Numbered from the stretch's first letter, positions 7,185-16,719 are shown. The stretch: DNA of 64,000 bases from Bradyrhizobium sp. CB2312 (GCF_029714425.1 NZ_CP121668.1:4485501-4549500); one strand, 5' to 3'. Program-made: numbers and translations. Notes: generated from the letters alone by a model not told the origin.

Positions 7185-9920
7185 CTAATTCTTGCCGGCA
7201 CTCTTCTTGGCCGGAGCCTTGGCGGCGGCTGTCTTGGTCGGCGACGTTTTGGCGGTCGACGACACGGCAGCGCGCGCCTTGCTGGTGGATTCGGTTTTGG
7301 ATTTGGCCGCGGCTTTCTTCGCGGCCGGTTTCTTCTTCGGCGTTGCGTCCTCGCCGTCGGCGGATTTGGCTGACTTGGCCGGCTTCGCCTTCTTGGCGGC
7401 CTTGGCCTTGCCGCCGCCCTTGGCGGCGCGTTCATCGAGCAGCGCAATCGCCTGCGGCAGCGTGATGGCGTCCTTCTCGATCTCGGCAGGAATCGTCGCG
7501 TTGACACCGCCCGCGCTGACATAGGGGCCATAGCGGCCGGCCTTCACCGTGACGGTGCCGAGCGAGGGGTGATCGCCGATCGCCTTGCCGGGATCGGCGC
7601 CGAAGCGCCGGCTCGGGCCCTTGGCGGCCTTTTCCGCGATCAGCGTCACGGCGCGGTTGAGGCCGATGTCGAAGACTTCGTCGCCGGCCTCCAGGCTCGC
7701 ATAGGTCTTCTCGTGCTTCACGAACGGCCCGAAGCGGCCGAGGCCTGCCGTGATCGGCTGGCCGGTCTCCGGATGCTTGCCGATCTCGCGCGGCAGCGAC
7801 AACAGCTTCAGCGCGAGCTCGAGGTCGACATCCCCGGGCGAGGTGCCCTTCGGGATGCCCGCGCGCTTCGGCTTCTCGCCTTCCTCATAATCCTTTTGCT
7901 CGCCGAGCTGGATATAGGGGCCGAAGCGGCCGGCCTTGACCCAGACATCGCGACCCGTATCGGGATCCTGGCCGAGCGAACGGTCGGCGGTGGTCTCGCT
8001 GTCGGCGGCGAGCTGACGGGTGTAGCGGCATTCCGGATAGTTCGAGCAGCCGACGAAGGCGCCGAACTTGCCGGCCTTCAGGTTCAGCCGGCCGTTGCCG
8101 CAGCTCGGGCACTGCCTGATATCGCCACCGTCGGCGCGAGGCGGATAGATGTGCTGGCCCAGCATGTCGTCGAGCACGTCGAGCACCTGCGCGACACGCA
8201 GGTCCTTGATGTCGTCGACGGCGCCGATGAAGCCGGTCCAGAAATCCTTCAGCACCTGCTGCCAGGAGATCTCGTTGTTGGAGATGCGGTCGAGCTGCTC
8301 TTCGAGGCTGGCCGTGAAGTCGTATTCGACGTAGCGGGCGAAGAAGCTTTCGAGGAACGCGACCACGACGCGGCCCTTGTCCTCGCCGTGCAGGCGCTTC
8401 TTCTCCAGCTTGACGTAGCCGCGGTCCTTGAGGACCTGAAGGATCGAGGCGTAGGTCGAGGGACGGCCGATGCCAAGCTCTTCCATGCGCTTGACGAGGG
8501 ATGCTTCCGAGAAGCGCGGCGGCGGCTCGGTGAAATGCTGCGTGACGGCGAGCGACTGCCGCTTCAGCGCGTCGTTCGGGCTCATCGCGGGCAGACGGCG
8601 GGAGTCTTCGTCCTCCTCGTCGTCGCGGCCTTCCTGATAGAGGGCGAGGAAGCCGTCGAACTTGACGACCTGGCCGGTGGCACGCAGTTCCAGCGTGCGG
8701 GCGCCGGCCTTCGCGGTGATGTCGACGGTGGTGCGCTCCAGCTCGGCCGATTCCATCTGGCTCGCGATGGTGCGCTTCCAGATCAGCTCATAGAGCCTGG
8801 CCTGGTCGGCATCGAGCTTGCGGCTCATGCTGTCGGGGCGGCGGGAGAGGTCGGTCGGACGGATCGCCTCGTGCGCTTCCTGGGCGTTCTTGGCCTTGGC
8901 CTGGTACTGGCGGGGGGCGTCCGGCACATAGGCGTTGCCGTAATCCTCGCCGATCACCGTGCGCGCCTGGGTGATCGCCTCGGGGGCGATCTGGACGCCG
9001 TCGGTACGCATATAAGTAATGAGTCCGGTGGTCTCGCCGCCGATGTCGATGCCTTCATAGAGGCGCTGGGCGATGCGCATGGTGTGCGCCGGCGCAAAGC
9101 CGTATTTGCGGCTGGCTTCCTGCTGCAGCGTCGAGGTGGTGAAGGGCGCCTGCGGATTGCGGCGGGCCGGCTTGGCGTCCACCGCGGTGACGGCGTAGCT
9201 CGCCAGTTCCAGCGCCTTCTTGAAGTCCTCGGCTTCCGCACCGGTGCCGATGTCCAGACGCTGGATCTTCTTGCCGTCGGCGCCGACGAGGCGCGCCTCG
9301 AAGGCATCGCCGCGCGGCGTGAGCAGGGTCGCGATCAGCGACCAGTATTCGCGCGGCACGAACTTCTCGATCTCGAGCTCGCGGTCGCAGACGAGGCGCA
9401 GCGCCACCGACTGCACGCGGCCGGCCGAGCGGGCGCCCGGCAGCTTGCGCCACAGCACGGGGGAGAGGGTGAAGCCGACGAGATAGTCCAGCGCGCGGCG
9501 CGCCATATAGGCGTCAACCAGCGCACCGTCGATCTCGCGCGGATTCTTCATCGCCTCCGAGACCGCCTGCTTGGTGATGGCGTTGAATACCACGCGCTCG
9601 ATCTTCTGATCCTTCAGCGCGCGCTTCTCCTTCATCACCTCCAGCACGTGCCAGGAGATGGCCTCGCCCTCGCGATCAGGGTCGGTGGCGAGAATCAGGC
9701 GGTCGGCGCCCTTCAGGGATTTGGCGATATCGTTGAGCCGGCCGGCCGCCTTGGGGTCGACCTCCCAGATCATCTTGAAGTTGGCGTCGGGATCGACGGA
9801 GCCGTTCTTCGCGGGGAGATCGCGGACATGGCCGAACGAGGCCAGAACCTCGTAGGACGAGCCCAGATATTTGTTGATCGTCTTGGCTTTCGCCGGCGAC
9901 TCCACAATGACGATATTCAT
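7185..9920 (-). CDS. topA: DNA topoisomerase I
   Basis: This 911-residue type IA topoisomerase relaxes negative supercoils. The N-terminal Toprim domain starts MNIVIVESPAKAKTINKYLG, and the active-site tyrosine lies in GLITYMRTDG near residue 310. One four-cysteine zinc finger (CPSCG...CSNYPEC) is followed by at least three C-terminal GRFGPY/GRYGPY repeats. A roughly 70-residue Lys/Ala/Ser tail ends the protein. Single-finger plus repeat architecture is usual in alphaproteobacteria. It heads the topA-rnr-DUF983-Nudix run. Confidence 0.97.
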   Translation of the reverse strand: MNIVIVESPAKAKTINKYLGSSYEVLASFGHVRDLPAKNGSVDPDANFKMIWEVDPKAAGRLNDIAKSLKGADRLILATDPDREGEAISWHVLEVMKEKRALKDQKIERVVFNAITKQAVSEAMKNPREIDGALVDAYMARRALDYLVGFTLSPVLWRKLPGARSAGRVQSVALRLVCDRELEIEKFVPREYWSLIATLLTPRGDAFEARLVGADGKKIQRLDIGTGAEAEDFKKALELASYAVTAVDAKPARRNPQAPFTTSTLQQEASRKYGFAPAHTMRIAQRLYEGIDIGGETTGLITYMRTDGVQIAPEAITQARTVIGEDYGNAYVPDAPRQYQAKAKNAQEAHEAIRPTDLSRRPDSMSRKLDADQARLYELIWKRTIASQMESAELERTTVDITAKAGARTLELRATGQVVKFDGFLALYQEGRDDEEDEDSRRLPAMSPNDALKRQSLAVTQHFTEPPPRFSEASLVKRMEELGIGRPSTYASILQVLKDRGYVKLEKKRLHGEDKGRVVVAFLESFFARYVEYDFTASLEEQLDRISNNEISWQQVLKDFWTGFIGAVDDIKDLRVAQVLDVLDDMLGQHIYPPRADGGDIRQCPSCGNGRLNLKAGKFGAFVGCSNYPECRYTRQLAADSETTADRSLGQDPDTGRDVWVKAGRFGPYIQLGEQKDYEEGEKPKRAGIPKGTSPGDVDLELALKLLSLPREIGKHPETGQPITAGLGRFGPFVKHEKTYASLEAGDEVFDIGLNRAVTLIAEKAAKGPSRRFGADPGKAIGDHPSLGTVTVKAGRYGPYVSAGGVNATIPAEIEKDAITLPQAIALLDERAAKGGGKAKAAKKAKPAKSAKSADGEDATPKKKPAAKKAAAKSKTESTSKARAAVSSTAKTSPTKTAAAKAPAKKSAGKN

Positions 9921-10146
9921 GTAGTTCCAGTGACTTACGGGAAAATCTTAGGCCGAAGACGAAAGGACTCGGGTCGGCCGTTTCGATCCGAACATGGGTG
10001 GTGAGGCGGTCCCTGTCAAATCGAGGGGTGTTGAGAGCGTTCCGAATGGGAAAAGTTTCATATCGAGAAAGTTGCAAAATACCACCTTGGAGTTGCGCAG
10101 GATCGGCGTAAAGTTCCTCCGGGGCAGGGATTCGGGGTGGGGTCGG

Positions 10147-10386
10147 GTGACGAAGCCGGGAAGGAAACGGGCGCGCGCCGCATCACGCGCGCCGACACGC
10201 ACGCGCAACGAGGAACCGGGGGAAGGCGGGGCCGATGAGGCGGTCGCCTTCATCTCCGAGCAGGCCGGCGCTTTGCGCAAACTCGCCGAGCGTCACAAGC
10301 TCGACGTACTGCATTATCTCCTGGGGATGACCAAGCTGGAGGCAGACGAGCATTTGCGCCTGCGGAGCAAGCGCAAGCTGTCCTAG
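10147..10386 (+). CDS. Small conserved hypothetical protein
   Basis: A GTG at 10147 opens a 79-residue frame that begins with a basic stretch (TKPGRKRARAASRAPTRTRN). It ends with a helical segment, AISEQ-type to LHYLLGMTKLEADEHLRL. Upstream codons in the same frame overlap the topA promoter region and look non-coding, so the short form is preferred. It is divergent from topA. I recognise no domain; the basic N-terminus and helical C-terminus would suit a small nucleic-acid-associated or scaffold protein, but this is only a guess. Confidence 0.6.
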   Translation: MTKPGRKRARAASRAPTRTRNEEPGEGGADEAVAFISEQAGALRKLAERHKLDVLHYLLGMTKLEADEHLRLRSKRKLS

Positions 10387-10409
10387 CCGCTTCCCGGTTG
10401 CGATCAGTC

Positions 10410-10631
10410 CCGTCATCCCCGCGCGAGCGCAGAGCGCTCGTCGCTGGAGGTGCGAGCGGCACGATGCGGAGCATCGCGCCGGGAGCCTCGAAGGATGAAC
10501 GGCCGGGCCGTCGCCCTTCGAGGCTCGCCGAAGAGGCGAGCACCTCAGCGTGACGGTGAGAGATTGTGGCGCTCTGCATCAACGTCGTCAAAGACTCGGG
10601 ATTGCTGCGCTACGCTCGCAATGACGGGGTG
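10410..10631. repeat. Nested palindromic intergenic repeat
   Basis: Perfect 12-base arms GAGCCTCGAAGG (10483-10494) and CCTTCGAGGCTC (10515-10526) enclose a smaller ACGGCC/GGCCGT hairpin. They are themselves enclosed by GAGGTGC (10447-10453) and GCACCTC (10540-10546). A half-unit ending CTCGCAATGACGG near 10613-10627 resembles the right end of the repeat at 11257-11334. No gene fits this stretch. Confidence 0.65.
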
Positions 10632-10632
10632 G

Positions 10633-11187
10633 TCAGCCGTTGCGGCCAACCATCCGAGCCAATCGCTGCCCGAGATATTCGGCCGTGCTGAGGTCGCCCC
10701 GAGGCAGCGCGCCGTCGACCTGATGCGTCGCAAGGCCGAGCTGGCTGCCCAAGCGATTACGGCCGCCCGGATCCTCTCCGCCCGGAATATCCAGTCCGCA
10801 CCAGAGCATGCCGTGCTGCGCAGCCAGAATGGAAAAGTAAGTCAGCGTGTGCAGTTGATCGCCGCTCGCGCAGGCGCCCGTCGTGAATCCGGCGGCGATC
10901 TTGTTGGCCCAACGCTGTTGGCTCCAGCGGTCACTTGACGCGTCTGCGAATGCTTTGAATTGAGCCGCGGGCCCGCCCATGTAGGTCGGGCTGCCAAATG
11001 CGACTGCGCTGGCGCGGTCGATCGCTTCGAATAGGCTCTCATTCTGGAAGCGGCCAGACACGATGTCATCGCCCGTGATGCGACAGAGTGCGATGTCCGC
11101 CACGCCATCCGCTCCACGCGCTACTGCATGCGCGAGCTTCTCGATGGTGCCGGTAATGGAGAAATAGACGATGGCGAGCAGGGGCAT
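10633..11187 (-). CDS. Flavodoxin-like / NAD(P)H-dependent FMN reductase family protein
   Basis: The 184-residue product begins LAIVYFSITGTIEKLA, a flavodoxin-type FMN phosphate loop. A second flavin-contacting segment, AFGSPTYMGGPAAQFKAF, follows, then GACASGDQLHTL as in WrbA-like proteins. It should carry FMN and move electrons to quinones or another partner. The gene stands alone between two intergenic repeats, in an oxidoreductase-rich stretch. The C-terminal 50 residues are less typical of WrbA, so a plain flavodoxin-family label is safer. Confidence 0.82.
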   Translation of the reverse strand: MPLLAIVYFSITGTIEKLAHAVARGADGVADIALCRITGDDIVSGRFQNESLFEAIDRASAVAFGSPTYMGGPAAQFKAFADASSDRWSQQRWANKIAAGFTTGACASGDQLHTLTYFSILAAQHGMLWCGLDIPGGEDPGGRNRLGSQLGLATHQVDGALPRGDLSTAEYLGQRLARMVGRNG

Positions 11188-11256
11188 GGCGGTGCCACGT
11201 TGCGGTATTCAGGCATCTTTGACGCTGACTGTATTTTGTACAAGCCCCTCCACGTG

Positions 11257-11334
11257 GTCATTGCGAGCGCGGCGAAGCAATCCAGACTGCCTCTGCGGAA
11301 AGATTCTGGATTGCTTCGCTCCGCTCGCAATGAC
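11257..11334. repeat. GTCATTGCGAGC-type palindromic repeat, copy 1
   Basis: The left arms GTCATTGCGAGCG and GAAGCAATCCAGA (11257-11286) are mirrored by TCTGGATTGCTTC and CGCTCGCAATGAC (11305-11334). A second copy of the same element lies at 24668-24781. The element is non-coding and sits between the flavodoxin-like and HxlR genes. Confidence 0.8.
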
Positions 11335-11358
11335 GGTGTCGTAGCAGACTTGCCGTCA

Positions 11359-11826
11359 TCACGCCGAGCGCCGTCGCGGCGCAGGCCGCGGCTTCAGCGT
11401 GGTGTCTGCGGGGCTGAGCAGGCGGCCGTCCTCGGCGCGCATTTCGAGCTTCTTCACCGGGCGGCCTTTCTCGCGGTCGACCAGGATGGTTGCGATCTCT
11501 TCGGGATGGTCGTCGAACTCCTCGCTCCATTGGCGCAGCGCGACGAGGACCGGGAAGACGCCGCGGCCCTTCGGCGTCAGCACATATTCCTGATAGGCAC
11601 TGCCGTCCGACGCGGGGGCTGTTTCCAGAATGCCGTGGTCGACCAGCGACCGCAGCCGCACGGACAAGATGTTCTTGGCCATGCCGAGCTTGCTCTGAAA
11701 TTCGCCGAAGCGGCGGACGCCGAACAGCGCCTCGCGGACGATCAGCAGCGACCACCAGTCGCCGATCGCTTCCAGCGACCGCGCGATCGGGCAGGAATCT
11801 CCTTCGAAGCTCGTTCGTTTCACCAT
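11359..11826 (-). CDS. HxlR family winged-helix transcriptional regulator
   Basis: The 155-residue product has the HxlR core: a conserved N-terminal cysteine (SCPIARSLEAIGDWWSLLIVREA), the winged helix (RFGEFQSKLGMAKNILSVRLRSLVDHGIL) and YVLTPKGRGVFPVLVALRQW. It is transcribed divergently from the SDR gene at 11949. A 17-base inverted repeat lies in the 122-base gap, so it most likely represses the SDR gene and itself. The inducer is unknown; HxlR proteins often respond to aldehydes, quinones or other electrophiles. Confidence 0.9.
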   Translation of the reverse strand: MVKRTSFEGDSCPIARSLEAIGDWWSLLIVREALFGVRRFGEFQSKLGMAKNILSVRLRSLVDHGILETAPASDGSAYQEYVLTPKGRGVFPVLVALRQWSEEFDDHPEEIATILVDREKGRPVKKLEMRAEDGRLLSPADTTLKPRPAPRRRSA

Positions 11827-11879
11827 CGTCTGTCGTCCTGTCGCATTCGCACGATTTCGGCGTCGATCACGCGCTTGTG

Positions 11880-11936
11880 TGGTTGCATCATAAAACCATG
11901 CGCTCTAGATGGCAACTTAGTTTCATTATGCAACCA
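11880..11936. promoter_or_regulatory. Putative HxlR operator: inverted repeat in divergent promoter
   Basis: TGGTTGCATCATAAAAC (11880-11896) is mirrored by GTTTCATTATGCAACCA (11920-11936), with 15 of 17 positions complementary and a 23-base spacer. It fills most of the gap between the HxlR start (11826) and the SDR start (11949). This fits binding of a dimeric regulator controlling both genes. Confidence 0.6.
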
Positions 11937-11948
11937 CTGGAGACGAGC

Positions 11949-12722
11949 GTGAGACTGAAGAACAAGACGGCCCTGATCACCGGCGGCAATAGCGGCATTG
12001 GACTGGCGACGGCAAAGCTGTTCGTGGCGGAGGGCGCCAAGGTGGTCATCACCGGGCGCAACAAGGAGACGTTGGAGGCTGCGGCGAAGGAACTCGGGCC
12101 GAACGCGCTCGCGCTCGTCGCTGATGCCACCGACATCGCGGCGACGGAAGCTGCGATCAGGAAGGGCGCCGACAAGTTCGGCAAGCTCGACATCGTGTTC
12201 GCCAATGCCGGGATTCCCGGCGGCACGCCGCTGGGGTCGGCGACGCTCGAGGTTTTCGAGAAGGTCATCAGCACCAACCTCACCGGCGTGTTCTTCACGG
12301 TGCAGTCGGCGCTGCCTTATCTCAACGACAACGCCTCGATCATCCTCAATGGCTCGGTGATCTCCGTGCTTGGCATTCCCGGCTACTCTGCCTATGGCGC
12401 GGCCAAGGCCGGCGTGCGCGCGATGGCGCGCATCATGGCTTCGGAACTGTCGCCGCGCGGCATTCGCGTCAACGTCGTTGCGCCCGGCGCGATCCGCACG
12501 CCGATCTGGGGCGCGGCAATCGCAACGCCTGAAGCGGAGAAAGCATTCGAAAAGCGCATTGCGCTGTCGACGCCGCTGGGGCGCATTGGTGAACCAGATC
12601 ACATTTCGAAGACGGTGCTGTTCCTTGCCTCCGATGATGCCGCGCACATCCAGGGCCAGGAGATATTCGTCGACGGCGGCGCAGTGGCCTCGCCGAGCGG
12701 CGCGCCGATTTACCGTGGTTGA
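11949..12722 (+). CDS. Short-chain dehydrogenase/reductase (classical SDR)
   Basis: From GTG 11949, behind GGAG, the 257-residue product shows the glycine-rich cofactor motif TGGNSGIG (about residues 12-19), then NAG, a catalytic Ser in NGSVISVLG and YSAYGAAKAG with the YxxxK pair. An in-frame ATG at 11928 would lie inside the operator repeat and is less likely. The TGRN segment after the second strand suggests NADP(H). Substrate is unknown. The gene pairs with the divergent HxlR regulator and probably detoxifies or metabolises its inducer. Confidence 0.9.
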   Translation: MRLKNKTALITGGNSGIGLATAKLFVAEGAKVVITGRNKETLEAAAKELGPNALALVADATDIAATEAAIRKGADKFGKLDIVFANAGIPGGTPLGSATLEVFEKVISTNLTGVFFTVQSALPYLNDNASIILNGSVISVLGIPGYSAYGAAKAGVRAMARIMASELSPRGIRVNVVAPGAIRTPIWGAAIATPEAEKAFEKRIALSTPLGRIGEPDHISKTVLFLASDDAAHIQGQEIFVDGGAVASPSGAPIYRG

Positions 12723-12803
12723 TCAAGTGAAGTGAAAATTGAATCTGTCGGCCGGCCTCGCGCGGTTGTGCCGACAGGTTCCCGCATCCTGCGGGATATA
12801 TTT

Positions 12804-12833
12804 GTTGAACCTTGTGTGAGGCGTTGAACCTTG
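12804..12833 (+). repeat. Direct repeat GTTGAACCTTG, 19-base period
   Basis: GTTGAACCTTG occurs at 12804-12814 and again at 12823-12833, upstream of the small membrane-protein gene at 12896. The copies lie about two helical turns apart, which suits a regulator site. Two hairpins occur just before (CTGTCGGC...GCCGACAG and CCCGCATCCTGCGGG); they may end the SDR transcript. Confidence 0.4.
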
Positions 12834-12895
12834 GCGCATGCTGCCAAGACCTTTTTACGGGCGGGGGTCAAAAGACTCATTTAAAGGAGCCCGTG

Positions 12896-13078
12896 ATGCC
12901 AAAGGCAGCTCGCATTTTTTCGTCGATTTCAGCACCGCGTATTTACACCGAACGGTCCGCCACATCAGCCAAACGCTCCGACACGTCCGAGTTCATCGGG
13001 GTGGCTCTGTTCTCCGGCATCGGGCTATTCATCTCGCTCGTCGCCGTGATCCTGGGAATTCAGGGCTCCTGGTTTTAG
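12896..13078 (+). CDS. Small membrane protein, 60 aa
   Basis: An AAAGGAG ribosome site precedes ATG 12896 by seven bases. The 60-residue product has a Ser/Thr/Arg-rich N-terminal half and a single hydrophobic helix at about residues 37-58 (GVALFSGIGLFISLVAVILGI). It could be a small stress or regulatory membrane protein. No homology is recognised. A GTTGAACCTTG direct repeat lies 60-90 bases upstream and may serve its promoter. Confidence 0.65.
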   Translation: MPKAARIFSSISAPRIYTERSATSAKRSDTSEFIGVALFSGIGLFISLVAVILGIQGSWF

Positions 13079-13138
13079 GTCCGTTCGATCGGTCAGCCGC
13101 CGCCGAAAGGCCGGCAGCGGCTGTTTTCAGTGTGAGCC

Positions 13139-13747
13139 TTACGCCGCGCGCAGGCTGGTGGCGGCCGCAAGAGCGCCGGCCAGGGCCTTCTCGCGATGCT
13201 CGGGGCCAACCTGGATGCCGTCGGCAACGATGAATTCGGGGCTGGTGATGCCCATGAAGGCGAACACACCCCGCAAGTAAGTTTCGAGATGCTCCAGTGA
13301 GGCGGCCGGCGTGCCCGGGCCGTAATAGCCGCCGCGCGAGATCGCCACGATCACGCGCTTGCTGCCGGCAAGGCCCTGCGGGCCCCTCGCGTCATATTTG
13401 AAGGTCTTCCCCGCCACGAGGACGCGGTCGATCCAGGCCTTGAGCTGGCTCGGGATGGTGAAATTGTACATGGGCGCGCCGATCACGACGATGTCGGCAT
13501 CGAGGAACTCGTTCAGAACGGCCGCGCTCGCGGCAAGGTCGGGTCCGAGTTCCGCAGGCGCGGGCGCGCCTTGCGCGGCCGCGAGGTGCGAGCCGGAAAG
13601 GTGGGCGAGCGGGGTCTGGGTCAGATCGCGATAGGCGATGTCGAGGGAAGGCGTCGCCTGCCTGAGCCGGTCGACGATGGCGGCGGAAACCTGCCTGGAG
13701 ACGGAGTGGGGGCCGAGGACGCTGGAGTCGATATGGAGGAGTTTCAT
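13139..13747 (-). CDS. azoR: FMN-dependent NADH-azoreductase
   Basis: The 202-residue product starts at ATG 13747 ([12 protein letters not shown]). It shows the AzoR signatures [27 protein letters not shown] and ISRGGYYG. AzoR-type enzymes are FMN dimers that reduce quinones and azo compounds using NADH, protecting against quinone stress. The gene is divergent from an HxlR regulator at 13831 with a palindrome between them, a layout also known for the quinone-sensing YodB/AzoR1 pair of Bacillus. Confidence 0.93.
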   Translation of the reverse strand: MKLLHIDSSVLGPHSVSRQVSAAIVDRLRQATPSLDIAYRDLTQTPLAHLSGSHLAAAQGAPAPAELGPDLAASAAVLNEFLDADIVVIGAPMYNFTIPSQLKAWIDRVLVAGKTFKYDARGPQGLAGSKRVIVAISRGGYYGPGTPAASLEHLETYLRGVFAFMGITSPEFIVADGIQVGPEHREKALAGALAAATSLRAA

Positions 13748-13770
13748 TGGGGTCACCCATGGTATAGATT

Positions 13771-13786
13771 TGTAACCCGGACTACA
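13771..13786. promoter_or_regulatory. Putative operator between azoR and its HxlR regulator
   Basis: TGTAACCCGGACTACA is an imperfect 16-base palindrome (TGTAnnCCGGnnTACA; 12 of 16 positions symmetric). It sits 24 bases before the azoR start and 45 before the HxlR start, where a shared repressor site would be expected. Confidence 0.5.
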
Positions 13787-13830
13787 TGAGTGACTGTCGA
13801 AATCCCCGCAAGAACGCACTTTTTTGAGCC

Positions 13831-14244
13831 ATGGGCACATCATTGAAACCTGCACACATCGATTTGCCTGCGCCGCCGCTGCCGCATCCCGACCATGCCG
13901 ACTGCCGCGGCGTGGCGTCGGTCCTGTCGCGGGTCGGCGACAAATGGAGCGTGTTCGTCATCATGAACCTGAGCGACGGGCCCAAGCGCTTCAATGAACT
14001 GAAGCGCATGATCAGCGGCATCTCGCAGCGGATGCTGACATTGACCTTGCGTGGCCTCGAGCGCGACGGCCTCGTCACGCGCACGATCTTTCCGACCATT
14101 CCGCCGCGCGTCGATTACGAGCTGACCGATCTCGGCCGCGGGCTGCAGCAGCCGGTGAAGGCGCTCGGGCAGTGGGCCATGGACCATCTGATGCAGATCG
14201 AGGCTGCGCGTAGGCAGTTCGATCGGCGCAACGACGGCGATTAA
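13831..14244 (+). CDS. HxlR family regulator, probable redox sensor of azoR
   Basis: The 137-residue product has the HxlR winged helix ([32 protein letters not shown]) and the conserved cysteine ahead of it in [19 protein letters not shown] (about residue 25). In YodB, CatR and HypR the equivalent cysteine is modified by quinones or disulfide stress. Divergence from azoR and a palindrome between the starts make azoR the likely target. The gene ends four bases inside the dprA stop region (convergent overlap 14241-14244). Confidence 0.9.
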   Translation: MGTSLKPAHIDLPAPPLPHPDHADCRGVASVLSRVGDKWSVFVIMNLSDGPKRFNELKRMISGISQRMLTLTLRGLERDGLVTRTIFPTIPPRVDYELTDLGRGLQQPVKALGQWAMDHLMQIEAARRQFDRRNDGD

Positions 14245-15383
14245 AGAAGCGAAACGAGACCACCCCCGTGGCGCTCGAGGCGGCCGGCGAGCTCGAGCTC
14301 CAGCAGCACGGTGCGCACGATCGCGGGCGAGGCACCGGACATCCGCACGAGATCGTCGATCGAGATCGGCGCAGGGCCGAGCAGGCCGGTGATCTGGTCG
14401 CGGTCATGGCCTTGCGGATCGCTCTCGAACGGCTCGCTGTCGGGCTCGCTCGCAGGACTCATCAGCGGGCGCTCCATGATCGGCTCAACCTCGTTGATGA
14501 TGTCGGCAGCTTCGGTGACGAGGGTTGCGCCCTGCTTGATCAGATCGTTGGTGCCGGCGGCGCGCGGATCGAGCGGCGAGCCGGGCACCGCGAACACCTC
14601 GCGGCCCTGTTCGGCTGCCATGCGCGCAGTGATCAGCGAGCCAGAGCGGTGCGCGGCTTCCACCACGACGACGCCGAGCGCTGCGCCCGAGATCAGCCGG
14701 TTGCGGCGGGGAAAGTCGCGGGCGCGCGGCTCGTGGCCGAGCGGCATCTCCGAGATCGCCGCGCCCGCGTGATCGAGGATCGCCGTGAGCAGGTCGCCAT
14801 GCTCGGGCGGATAGATGCAATCGTGTCCGCCGGCGAGCACGGCGATCGTGCCGCTCTCGACGCTCGCGCGGTGCGCGGCCTGGTCGACACCGCGCGCCAG
14901 GCCCGAGATGATGATGAAGCCGGCCTCGCCAAGCTCGCGCGCAAGCTGGCCGGCGAATTTCAGGCCTGCACCGGACGAATTGCGCGAGCCGACGATCGCG
15001 ATCATCGGACGCATCAAGCTTGCGTTATCGCCGCGCACGGCGAGCAGAGGCGGCGCATCGTCAATCATCGCGAGGCGCGCCGGATAGCCGTCCTCGCCGG
15101 GCGCGAGCCAGGCGATGCCGAACTTGCGGCTCGCGGCGAGCTCGGCCTTGGCCTCGTCCGCGCTGCAGATGCGCCCCGACCGCTGGGCCCCGCCGCGGCG
15201 CGCCAGGTCAGGCAGCCGCTCCAGCGCGGCGCGGGCGCTACCGAAATGATCGACCAGCGAGCGGAAGGTGCGCGGCCCGACATTGTCGGAGCGGATCAGC
15301 CGCAGGCGGTCGATCCGCTCTTGCTCGGTCAGCTCCACGCTTGGATTGATGGCGTCCACGGCGTCTCCTTGCAGAGACAGCAT
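14241..15383 (-). CDS. dprA: DNA processing protein DprA
   Basis: The 380-residue product starts at ATG 15383; a longer frame upstream runs into the amidase promoter. An N-terminal SAM-like domain ([19 protein letters not shown]) is followed by the Rossmann-like core [33 protein letters not shown] and [11 protein letters not shown]-terminal winged helix starts near residue 315 ([12 protein letters not shown]). DprA loads RecA onto incoming single-stranded DNA during transformation. In related genomes it follows plsY; here an amidase and a patatin gene separate them. Confidence 0.95.
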   Translation of the reverse strand: MLSLQGDAVDAINPSVELTEQERIDRLRLIRSDNVGPRTFRSLVDHFGSARAALERLPDLARRGGAQRSGRICSADEAKAELAASRKFGIAWLAPGEDGYPARLAMIDDAPPLLAVRGDNASLMRPMIAIVGSRNSSGAGLKFAGQLARELGEAGFIIISGLARGVDQAAHRASVESGTIAVLAGGHDCIYPPEHGDLLTAILDHAGAAISEMPLGHEPRARDFPRRNRLISGAALGVVVVEAAHRSGSLITARMAAEQGREVFAVPGSPLDPRAAGTNDLIKQGATLVTEAADIINEVEPIMERPLMSPASEPDSEPFESDPQGHDRDQITGLLGPAPISIDDLVRMSGASPAIVRTVLLELELAGRLERHGGGLVSLL

Positions 15384-15474
15384 GGAACAACCTGAGGGCG
15401 TTGCGCAACAGCGACGTGCGCTTGCGCGACCTTGCCCCGATGCTAAAAGCGATCCCAATAAGAAGGATTTTGCC

Positions 15475-16719
15475 ATGATCTCACTCGCCGACCTCCAGCG
15501 CCGCATCGAAGCGGCGGAGCTTTCGCCCGATGCCGCCATCGCCCAGTCGCTTGCAGCGATCGAGAGCAAGGAGAAGGATGTCCGCGCCTTCGTCCGCTAC
15601 GACAAGGGTGCCAAGGCGCAAGCCGCCGGCCCGCTGCGCGGCATTGCGGTCGGGATCAAGGACATCATCGACACCGCCAATTTTCCGACCGAGATGGGCT
15701 CGGAGATCTATCGCGGCTGGCAGCCGCGCAGCGATGCGCCCGTGGTGATGATGCTGAAGCGGGCAGGTGCCACCATCATCGGCAAGACCACGACGACCGC
15801 GTTTGCCTCGCGCGATCCGACGCCGACGCTCAACCCGCATAATCTCGGCCATTCGCCGGGCGGCTCGTCCTCGGGCTCGGCGGCGGCCGTCGGCGCCGGC
15901 ATGATCCCGCTGGCGCTGGGCACCCAGACCGGCGGCTCGGTGATCCGGCCCGCGGCCTATTGCGGGACGGCCGCGATCAAGCCGTCGTTCCGGATGCTGC
16001 CGACGGTCGGCGTGAAGTGCTATTCGTGGGCGCTCGACACGGTCGGCCTGTTCGGTGCGCGCGCGGAGGATCTCGCGCGCGGACTGCTCGCCATGACGGG
16101 GCGCATCGAGTTCTCAGATATCGCGCCGGCGAAGTCGCCGCGCATCGGGGTGGTCAGGCAGGAGTTCGCGGGCGCGGTCGAGCCGGCTGCGGAAGAGGGG
16201 CTGCAGGCCGCCATCAAGGCGGCGGAGAAGGCCGGCGCCAGCGTGCAGGTCATCGATCTGCCTGAAGCGGTGCAGGAGGCCTGGCGCATCCATCCGGTGA
16301 TCCAGGAGTTCGAGGCGCATCGCGCGCTCGCCTGGGAGTTTTCCGAGCGTCACGACGAGATCGCGCCGATGCTGCGCGCCAGCCTTGATGCGTCGGTCGG
16401 GCTGACGCCGAAGGACTATGACGAGGCACGGCGGATCAGTCGCCGCGGCCGCCGCGAGCTCGGCGAATTGTTCGAGGGCGTCGATGTGCTGCTGACCTAT
16501 TCGGCGCCGGGCACGCCGCCGGCCAAGGAGCTCGCGACCACGGGCGATCCCCGCTACAACCGGCTCTGGACGCTGATGGGCAATCCTTGCGTCAACGTGC
16601 CGGTGCTGAAGGCGGGTGGCCTGCCGATCGGCGTGCAGGTGATCGCGCGCTTCGGCAATGATCCGGGCGCACTTGCCGCGGCGTGGTTCCTGGAGAACGC
16701 GCTGGCGAAATCAGGCTAG
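15475..16719 (+). CDS. Amidase (amidase signature family)
   Basis: From ATG 15475, behind AGAAGGA, the 414-residue product carries the Ser-cisSer-Lys triad. The lysine is in [11 protein letters not shown] and the two serines are in [14 protein letters not shown]...[16 protein letters not shown]. It is shorter than GatA (491 here) and lacks its C-terminal features, so it is a free-standing amide hydrolase of unknown substrate. It is divergent from dprA (91-base gap), and its last nine bases overlap the end of the convergent patatin gene. Confidence 0.92.
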   Translation: MISLADLQRRIEAAELSPDAAIAQSLAAIESKEKDVRAFVRYDKGAKAQAAGPLRGIAVGIKDIIDTANFPTEMGSEIYRGWQPRSDAPVVMMLKRAGATIIGKTTTTAFASRDPTPTLNPHNLGHSPGGSSSGSAAAVGAGMIPLALGTQTGGSVIRPAAYCGTAAIKPSFRMLPTVGVKCYSWALDTVGLFGARAEDLARGLLAMTGRIEFSDIAPAKSPRIGVVRQEFAGAVEPAAEEGLQAAIKAAEKAGASVQVIDLPEAVQEAWRIHPVIQEFEAHRALAWEFSERHDEIAPMLRASLDASVGLTPKDYDEARRISRRGRRELGELFEGVDVLLTYSAPGTPPAKELATTGDPRYNRLWTLMGNPCVNVPVLKAGGLPIGVQVIARFGNDPGALAAAWFLENALAKSG

